In this document: positions 57,236-64,000 of the stretch, piece by piece
Numbering within the stretch: position 1 is the first letter of the stretch
Layout of the letters: every line of letters starts with the position of its first letter
Origin: Ctenosaura bakeri
Taxonomy: Eukaryota > Chordata > Lepidosauria > Squamata > Iguanidae
Direction: 5' to 3'
Assembly: GCA_948474755.1 (NCBI GenBank)
Contig: CAOLHI010000020.1
Coordinates: 248,001 to 312,000 of the forward strand
DNA length: 64,000 bases
The notes under the pieces: generated by a model
The model's database searches: none
Seen by the model: the letters and a program-made list of their open reading frames with translations, nothing else
What the model was told of the DNA's origin: nothing
Translations under genes and position numbers: made by a program

Positions 57236-58102
57236 CTCTGATTATTAGTACCTAAAAATTTAAATTAGAAATATTTGCTGAAATACTGTAAAAGCTATAC
57301 AAAGAACACCAGTCAATGACATATTAATCCCCTGTATTATTCTCTAAAGATTTGTATTTTTAACTGGTACCTCAAACACAAACATGACCAAAGAAAAAAA
57401 TCTCAGAAGTTACATCATTGAGTGCCATCACTAAGTAACACCAACTAAATATAGTAGGCCTATGAATGAAGAATTCATGTGCTCAAAGGACATCTAACAC
57501 AGCAGACAGTAATGTGAATTTGAGGTGGGGGGTGTTCCCTGTCTTCTTAAAAAAACCCTCTCCATATTACAGTTTAGGGCATGGGGTTACCATTTTTTAG
57601 TTGGAAATAGACATTAAATTCTTCATTTCTCCTTCAGAAATCCACATTATACTTTCCATGTCCAGAGTCCATTTCCCATGGATTTGAAATTCAATGAATT
57701 CCCAATAAAAAAGTTTCACCGCACAGATCCTGGGGCTTTCCATTAGGCTGCACATCAATACAAGTGAAAGGATGATTCAGAAAAGAGGAAACTGGGGAAT
57801 GGGAAACACAAATAGAGGACAGCACAGAGGTTTTCAACCCTAGTTTTCAAGTCTTTTTTTAAAGTAAATCAGTAAAAAGAGGCTAGAAATTTGGAGACAC
57901 ACTGGAAGATGATAGGGAACTGATGTGAGATGTCTCCTTTTTAGAAGAGGTTAAAAACTCTTTTTAAGATAAAATGTCAGGTCACTAAGTTTCTAGGCTC
58001 CCTCCCATGGAAATAATAACCTGTTGAATGTGCATTCTTTGCCAACTACTACTTTATATTTAACCACTGCACAAATGGGGCTACTATGTATCCAGATTTA
58101 AG
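57236..58102. other. Intronic stretch, no gene seen
   Basis: AT-rich sequence without a recognisable gene or bounded repeat. Confidence 0.4.
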
Positions 58103-58104
58103 TA

Positions 58105-58491
58105 CAGTCAACCCTCCACATTTGCGGGTTTCATTTTTGTGGATTTGATTATTCATGGATTATTTGCTGTCTCCTCTGCTGTCTCCCTATACCATTTTTA
58201 ACAGGGACTGCAACCATCGTAATATTGAGATACTGTGAACAAGGCTAGTGATCCCTATTAAAAATAGTGTGAGGCAGCAGTGGAGGTGGCAGTAAGCCCT
58301 ACCAGCCACCCACTTCTCCTCATGAAGGAACTCTGATATCTCAAAGGAATCCACAGTGGGTTGAAGATGGTGATCATACTTGTGTGTGTGTGTGTTAAAT
58401 ATGGTTTGGGAGCACCTAGAGTTATACATGTTTTTTCCATTTTCATGGGGGTCTTGTGCCCCTAACCTTAGTGAATGTGAAGGGATGACTA
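58105..58491 (+). mobile_element. Pogo/Tigger-like non-autonomous element (short type)
   Basis: TA flanks it at 58103-58104 and 58492-58493. The left end CAGTCAACCCTCCACATTTG is mirrored on the right (reads back TAGTCATCCCTTCACATTCA). The interior is collinear with 7557-7941 ('gattattcatggattatttg', 'gcagcagtggaggtggcagt', 'aaaggaatccacagtgggtt'), plus a TG run (58382-58395). Confidence 0.88.
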
Positions 58492-58493
58492 TA

Positions 58494-59374
58494 CTGTTAA
58501 TTGCTCCTTCATTGTAATCCACAGACCACTGGCTATTACACTGTGTTTTATGGTAGGGTAAAGCTGGAAATTGAAACTAAGGCTGGCAGTGTGGGGATAT
58601 TATGGAGGGAAAGCACTGTGGAGATAGAGATAAAGAAATATGCACAAAGGATCATTCTGGTTAAGGACATATGTGATTGTGGCAAGCACCAACTTGGGAA
58701 AAATAAAGGGGAGTAGGCATATGAGGGGATTTATGGCTGAGACCAATGAACGCTTGGCATGCCTAAACTTGTATTAATAACCTATACAATGCATGTTGTA
58801 TGTACCTTATGGTTTTGGAAAGTTCTGTGGAAGTGTGTTATATTGCTTATGTGTATCCATAACATATAAATTTCTGTCTACCTTAGTGTGAGTTTTGTGG
58901 AGTGTGGGTTATCCAGTACATGACACAAAGCAGTAAAATGTGTAATGTAACATAGTCTGTTAGGTCAGACAATTTGGAGCACTAGAAAATGAAAAACTGT
59001 CTGTATAGTGTACAGTAATTAGTATGGATCCACTGAAAGAATAGCTCCTGTCTGAGAAGTTAAGATGGGAATAACTTCCTCTACCACATGAGAAAACCAC
59101 ACTGCACTAGTCCAATGTTCGTCCTCAGTCCAAATGTTTTCAGTGTTATTGCAATGCTTCACTTAACATCCAAATATGCTGCTAACCACTCCAACCATGA
59201 CGCTATAAAATTTCTATCCAAATAATATTTCCTTTCATTTGCTATAAAAATGTTGGCTTTTCTCTTCAACTTTTACCATTTCCTACTTCTCAGAGAGCAA
59301 AAACTGAGCCATACATGCTTAGGTATCAGAAAGTTCAACAGTGTGAAGCACCCACCGACTTGCCTTGTGTCTCT
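58494..59374. other. Intronic stretch, no gene seen
   Basis: AT-rich sequence. A 71-codon plus frame (58501-58716) has no recognisable features. No repeat boundaries. Confidence 0.4.
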
Positions 59375-60032
59375 CTGTGTATATGCCTTCAAGTTGCCTC
59401 TTGACTTATGGTGACTCCATGAATTTCACAGGGTTTTCTTGGGCAAGGAATACTCAGAAGTGGTTTTGCCAGTTCCCTCCTCTGAGGCCCTTTTCGCACG
59501 CAGTTTTTTGTTTTTTTTTTTTGCGAGGGCCCCTTGAGCCTCACGTAAATGGAAGCGTCGATCCGTACGACACACTCCCACTTATGCGACACTCACGAGC
59601 CTAAAGCGGGACGAACGCGCATTTTATTATTTTCGGCTTTAAGCCAAAAATACTGCGCAGTCGCACAATGCTCATGGGGCCCTCACACACTTACCTGCGT
59701 GCGGTGCACCGAACAAGCCATCCCGGTCACGCTTCCTCCCCCAGCGCAGCCTACAGCTCCCAGGCTGCGCTGCAAAAGGAAGGGGTGGGGCACGAGAGCG
59801 ACGGTCACACTACCAGGAAGCGACCTGCGGGATGAAGGAGCGGGGAAGCGACAGAGTTCCGGATGAGGCTTCTCGCACGAGACGCCCCCCTCAGCCGCGC
59901 AAACGAGTAACTTGCGAAAAGGGCCTGAAATATAGCCTACAATACCTGCTATTCATTGGTGATCTCTCATCCAGGTACTAACCAGGTCTGACCCTGCTTA
60001 GTTTCCAGGATCAGATAGGATTTGTGGTACTA
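59375..60032 (-). mobile_element. 5S rRNA-derived SINE, antisense (copy 2), split by TIR transposon
   Basis: The tail half (59375-59485, 'atatgccttcaagttgcctc', 'gacttatggtgactccatga') and the 5S-like half (59926-60032) are interrupted by a TIR element. On the minus strand the head reads 'gatcctggaaactaagcagg', 'acctggttagtacctggatg', 'agagatcaccaatgaatagc', matching the 3' half of 5S rRNA. Joined, it is collinear with 47134-47347. Confidence 0.87.
59486..59925 (+). mobile_element. GC-rich TIR transposon (copy 3), nested in 5S-SINE
   Basis: GGCCCTTTTCGCACG on the left and CTTGCGAAAAGGGCC on the right, with the exact 3-bp duplication TGA (59483-59485, 59926-59928) inside a 5S-SINE. The interior aligns with copy 1 ('gagcctc', 'cacactcccactt', 'cactcac', then an AT-rich palindrome at 59629-59650 and 'cttacct'), but without the 38-bp array. 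CpG-rich. No transposase frame. Confidence 0.87.
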
Positions 60033-60742
60033 AATACATTCACAGGTTTGCCAGTAAAAACAAAGGTAGGTATAAATTTAAAGTTGCAACACTATGTGTC
60101 CATAATGCTAGGAATCCTTTGAACATTTCATAAATGTATTATTTATGTTGTTATTTACTGGATTGATGATCAGCTTTCCTCCCAAAAATGAGACTCAGGA
60201 TGGCTTATCATAAGAGAGAATAAAAATTAAAATTTAGAACCCAACAGAAGGTCAAAGATTAGAAGAGATTTAAAATTAAAGGCATAGTTAAAAACACATC
60301 ATTAGGGAAAATGTTCATGTGTTTTTATTTAGGAATTGCCACTCTAGTTCAAAATACACAGACATCAAAAACAAGGAAACAACAAAACACTAATAAAATG
60401 TACTAATTATGGGGCATTACTTCAGTAGGTCAAACAAAACAAACAGATATGCTCACTAAGTTAAAAATAGTGCATTTTATATTGTTAAAACAACATAGTA
60501 AGTTTAGGTTTCATGAAATAATAAAGTTTTACATTTATCAAGGTGATGTGAGGCCCACAAGTGCAGCGTTTCTACTATATTAAACAACCACTTAGGCCAG
60601 TGACCTGATTAATATACCTGATTAATTGACTTGAACCTCCACAAAGCAAAGACTGTATAAGTCTGAAGTGGCACACAGCCCACTAATCCTCCTGCAAAAG
60701 ATCTGGTAAATGCCAGTGGAGTTCATCCTGGATTCGACCTAG
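60033..60742. other. Intronic stretch, no gene seen
   Basis: AT-rich sequence with no gene or bounded repeat recognised. It leads directly into the large palindrome. Confidence 0.4.
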
Positions 60743-60906
60743 GCAGAACTCAAAATCTACTGGGAAAATTTGGACTTACTCAAACTTTGGCAGAATCATT
60801 TCTGACATATATTTTCCAAAAAAATATTTTAATACAATATATGTCAGAAATGATTCTGCCAAAGCCTGAGTAAGTCCAAATTTTCCCAGTAGATTTTGAG
60901 TTCTGC
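60743..60906. repeat. Near-perfect palindrome, 71-bp arms, 22-bp spacer
   Basis: The left arm 60743-60813 starts GCAGAACTCAAAATCTACTG. The right arm 60836-60906 is its reverse complement with only two differences (AA versus GG next to 'ctttggcagaatc'), a 97% match. The spacer (60814-60835) is AT-rich. There is no sign of a longer TIR or target-site duplication outside it. The RNA from either strand would form a 71-bp hairpin. It may be a palindromic MITE or a recent inverted duplication. Confidence 0.95.
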
Positions 60907-60918
60907 TCAAAATTATTA

Positions 60919-60994
60919 GTTATTAGAAATATAATAATATAGTTATTAGAAATATAACAGTTATTAGAAATATTACAGTTATTAGAAATATAAC
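60919..60994 (+). repeat. 18-bp tandem array beside the palindrome
   Basis: Four units of AGTTATTAGAAATATAAC or close variants start at 60919, 60941, 60959 and 60977. The first unit is longer by 4 bp. The array begins 12 bp after the palindrome arm ends. Confidence 0.93.
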
Positions 60995-61048
60995 AGAAAG
61001 CAAAAAAGGATAACACACCAAAGAAAATTAAACAATTATACAAAAACA

Positions 61049-61778
61049 AATAAATGAATTTCAACAGAGAAAAGTGTAAGGTCCTACACTTAGGTAGAAA
61101 AAACGGAATGCACAAATATAGGATGGGTGGCATGTGGCTGGATAACACTATATGTGAAAGGGATCTGGGAGTCTTGGTATATCACAACCTGAACATGAGT
61201 CAACAGTATGATGTGGCAATCAAGAAAGCCAATGTGATTCTTGGTTGCATCAATAGGAGTATGGTGTCTAGATCAAGAGAGGTAATGGTACCACTCTATT
61301 CTGCATTGGTCAGACCCCACTGCATTCTGCATTGGTCAGACTCTGGAGCGTATCCAAAGGAGGGCAACCAAAATGGTGAAGAATCTGGAGGCCATGCCCT
61401 ATGAGGAGTGGCTTAGGGAGCTGGTGATGTTTAGTCTGCAGAAGAGAAGGTTAAGAAGGGACATGATAGCCATGTTTAAATATTTGAAGGGATGTCATGT
61501 TGAGGAGGGAGCGGACTTGTTCTCTGCTGCTCCAGAGACTAGGACAAGGAGCAATGGATTCAAGCTGCAGGAAAGGAGATTCCACCTGAACCTCAGGAAG
61601 AACTTCCTGATACTCAGAGCTGTTCAGCAGTGGAGTGTGATAGAGTCTCCTTCTTTGGAGGTTTTTAAGCAGAGGCTGGATGGCCATCTGTTGGGAGTGC
61701 TTTGATGTGGGTTCCTATATAGCAGGCAGTTGGACTGGATGGCCCCTGTGGTCTCTTCCAACTCTTTGATTCTACAAA
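61049..61778 (+). mobile_element. CR1 LINE, 5'-truncated
   Basis: Forward frames 61054-61404 and 61373-61705 encode the end of CR1 ORF2: REKCKVLHLGRKN, NTICERDLGVLVYHNLNMSQ, then a small duplication ('attctgcattggtcagac' twice, about 61300-61345), MVKNLEAMPYEEWLREL, LRKNFLILRAVQQW, PSLEVFKQRLDGHL. It ends 'gtctcttccaactctttgattcta'. A frameshift occurs near 61375. Confidence 0.9.
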
Positions 61779-63589
61779 ATACAGGTACAAATACACAGAA
61801 GAAAACATAACTGCATACACATATATAAATTGGCATATACATAAAAATTCTATTTTAAAAAAAGGTTTCCCCACCTGATGAAAGTACAGACAACATTTAA
61901 AAAAATCTTAATTTATACCTCTTCTGAATTCAAAAAAGGAGAAAACTCAAGATAAATGTAACATAGTATAAGTATAAATGTAATATAAATGTTATCCCAT
62001 TATTCTCACCTCAATCCCTTTAACCTAATTACACCATTTAGGCTTAACAAAACGTGAACATATGAGAAATGTACATGGATCTTCACATCTTTCTAGAAAC
62101 ACTAAGAAATAGAATACATCATTGCAAGTTTAAATATGTAAGCTCTGTAATCTCCATTTGCTTTGGACCACTTTCAATATAAATCATCTCTGAGACATCA
62201 AACCCTTTACGATTCTTCCTAATGGAAAGGCACAAAATCATTTAAGTATAAAGTAATTAACAATCAAATCTAGATACATTATCAATCTTATTATTAAAAT
62301 AGTCCTACAAAACATACCCCTAGAAAGCAAAATCACCTCCGTGAATGAAAGGTACAACTTCCCTTACAAGAATCCTTTCAGAAATATGCTTGTATTTATT
62401 TATTCCTACACAGAAACCATTCTTCTCTGATTTTACAAATTTGCATCTTCCACGGCAAGAACAGTTCTATCCACTGACTAGTACTCTAACCACAGAGAAG
62501 AAAAACATGATTCTAATGAGAGAACTCAATGGATTGAGGAAAAGATTAATTTAGGAAAATGGTAGATTTCTAGGAAACGTTCTATGGAACGGCCTCAGTT
62601 TGCCTACAGGGTCTTCTGTTTTCTTGCTGTACTTCCATAGCCTCATGCCTCTGGCTTAAATCTAACACTGTTTGGGGATTTTCCAGGATTGCTTTAAATG
62701 TCACAGAACATCTGGTGTTTCAACTGTGATCACAAAACTATATATAGGAGACAAAAGAGGAAAGTGTTTTTCAACTCATTTTTTGTTGTACTTGGAGCTG
62801 GTGTTACAGAATTAACTACAGCTAAATGAAAACAAGGGAAAAAGAACATTATAAATTGGGGGCAGTACAAAAACAACACTTCTGAGCTACAGAGGTGAAC
62901 ACAAATGTTACTAGATCTGTCAAAGGTAGGAATTGAACAGAGCACCTTCTCTATATAAACCATCTGTGACTTTTTAATTTAGAAAAAATATAAGCCGGGG
63001 GAAGTAGGAACATAATAGACGTTTATAAAGTAATTCCTGCTACAGAAAAAAAAGGCTCTCATAATATAGATCCCCCACACAGACAAAAAAACAAAAAGCA
63101 ATACTTTGTCATATAAAACACAAATTATTTAGAAAAGCTATAGCCACAAGATTGGTTAGCAGTGATATCTCTGAACATGTTGCAGCATATAAATAACAGT
63201 AGTCATGGGCTATTCCCATGACCACTGGTTCCAAGGACTTATCTGTCTACCTACTATGGGAAAGAGAAGGATTTCAAGAAAAAAAAAAAAAACCTTTCAT
63301 GTAGTAGGACAAAACATTTTAGTCTCCAAAAGTCATGGTTTTTCGTGGAATCCTTGCAGAACTAAACTTTCAAGATAGTCATTTCATAACACTACCCCTT
63401 GTTCCTGTACAATTATAAATGCAGTCCCTAAATTTCAGCCTCTGGTCATGCACAATCTTTTCCTATAAACAACTGAGACATAAAAGTGACCCAACAAATC
63501 TATTGATTTTTGCCATGTGATACTTTTTGTCCCAGTCAGTGCAATAGTTTTGGATGTTCTATGGAATTGTTCAGAAAACAGTGATACAG
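61779..63589. other. Intronic stretch, no gene seen
   Basis: AT-rich sequence without supported genes. Poly-A runs lie at 63045-63053 and 63278-63293. No bounded repeat is recognised. Confidence 0.4.
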
Positions 63590-64000
63590 TATGAGCTGTT
63601 TCAAAATAACTATGAGAAAAAATGGAAAGAGGTAATTAAAGACTTGGAAAGGTGGACCTCTATGAAATTGTCCATGTTGGGGAGAATAGCGACTATCAAA
63701 ATGAATGTTCTTCCAAAGATGATTTTTTTTGTTTCAGAATCACCCCATAATAACAAACAGTAGACCTTTCATACAGTGGAAAAAAGATCTGACCAAATTT
63801 ATATGGCCAGGGAAAAAACCAAGAATTAAATGGAATATTATGACAGATCAAATACTTCGAGGAGGAATGGGAGTACCGGATTTTCAATTATATTACAAAG
63901 CTGCGGCGTTCACATGGCTAAAAGACTGGATTGACTTAAAAGATATAAGAATGCTTGCACTGGAGGGAGCAGACCTGAGGATGGGATGGCATGCCTATAT
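63590..64000 (+). mobile_element. L1 ORF2 fragment, 5'-truncated, cut by window edge
   Basis: Begins near FQNNYEKKWKEVIKDLERW, then LSMLGRIATIKMNVLPKM (the same ORF2 block as at 405-460 and 51560-51610). A frameshift follows at a T-run (63722-63729). The text resumes as PIIINSRPFIQWKKDLTKFI, ILRGGMGVPDFQLYYKAAAF and GMGWHAY-like text, and runs off the window. It represents the start of a 5'-truncated L1. Confidence 0.88.

Noticed and set aside
60780..61148. 122-codon minus frame
   Set aside because: Spans the palindrome, the 18-bp array and antisense CR1. It is a composite of repeats.

Overview
The window looks like squamate reptile (lizard or snake) nuclear DNA. It is AT-rich, intron-like sequence packed with LINE, SINE, DIRS, LTR, Helitron and TIR-type DNA transposon copies, and no bacterial or viral gene set is present. 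The repeat mix (young L1, CR1, L2-like, BovB/RTE, a 5S rRNA-derived SINE, tRNA-derived SINEs with an ACA-rich tail) is typical of squamates. Only one host exon can be identified with confidence: a 129-bp minus-strand exon at 19295-19423 encoding the conserved N-terminal segment of phosphodiesterase 10A (PDE10A). Almost all of the rest therefore appears to be the large introns either side of that exon. A second minus-strand open segment at 54533-54602 has a start codon, a consensus donor and the right phase, and is a candidate alternative first exon.

Layout. 1-2384: 3' part of a young L1. 3370-6960: decayed DIRS-like retrotransposon with a nested TIR element. 7557-9282: two pogo/Tigger-like non-autonomous elements, one with a minisatellite core. 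9283-17517: mostly plain intron, with a very GC-rich TIR element (14667-15319) carrying a 38-bp tandem array. 18296-25095: CR1, the PDE10A exon, SINEs, L2-like remnants, and a solo LTR inside a BovB fragment. 25096-41189: intron with old repeats, two hairpin or palindrome-rich patches and nested L2/CR1. 41190-42801: SINE, two pogo-like elements and microsatellites. 43870-46483: decayed open frames of uncertain origin, interrupted by a minus-strand L1 that itself contains a Helitron. 47134-49525: 5S-SINE and L2-like copy. 50104-53158: a 7SK/L1 chimeric insertion between 19-bp target-site duplications, interrupted by a TIR element. 53460-60032: SINEs, L2, a pogo-like element, and a 5S-SINE split by a TIR element. 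60743-60994: a 71-bp-arm near-perfect palindrome followed by an 18-bp repeat array. 61049-61778: CR1. 63590-64000: start of another L1 fragment.

The strongest discoveries are: (1) a retrotransposition chimera in which 7SK RNA lies antisense to L1, with its exact 5' end at the junction, as expected if the second target-site end primed on 7SK RNA; (2) three copies of a TIR family with GGCCCTTTYCGCACG ends and 3-bp target duplications; (3) the 164-bp palindrome; (4) datable nesting (L1 > Helitron, BovB > solo LTR, 5S-SINE > TIR element, L2 > CR1). Family names rest on recall of protein and RNA sequences, and no database search was possible.
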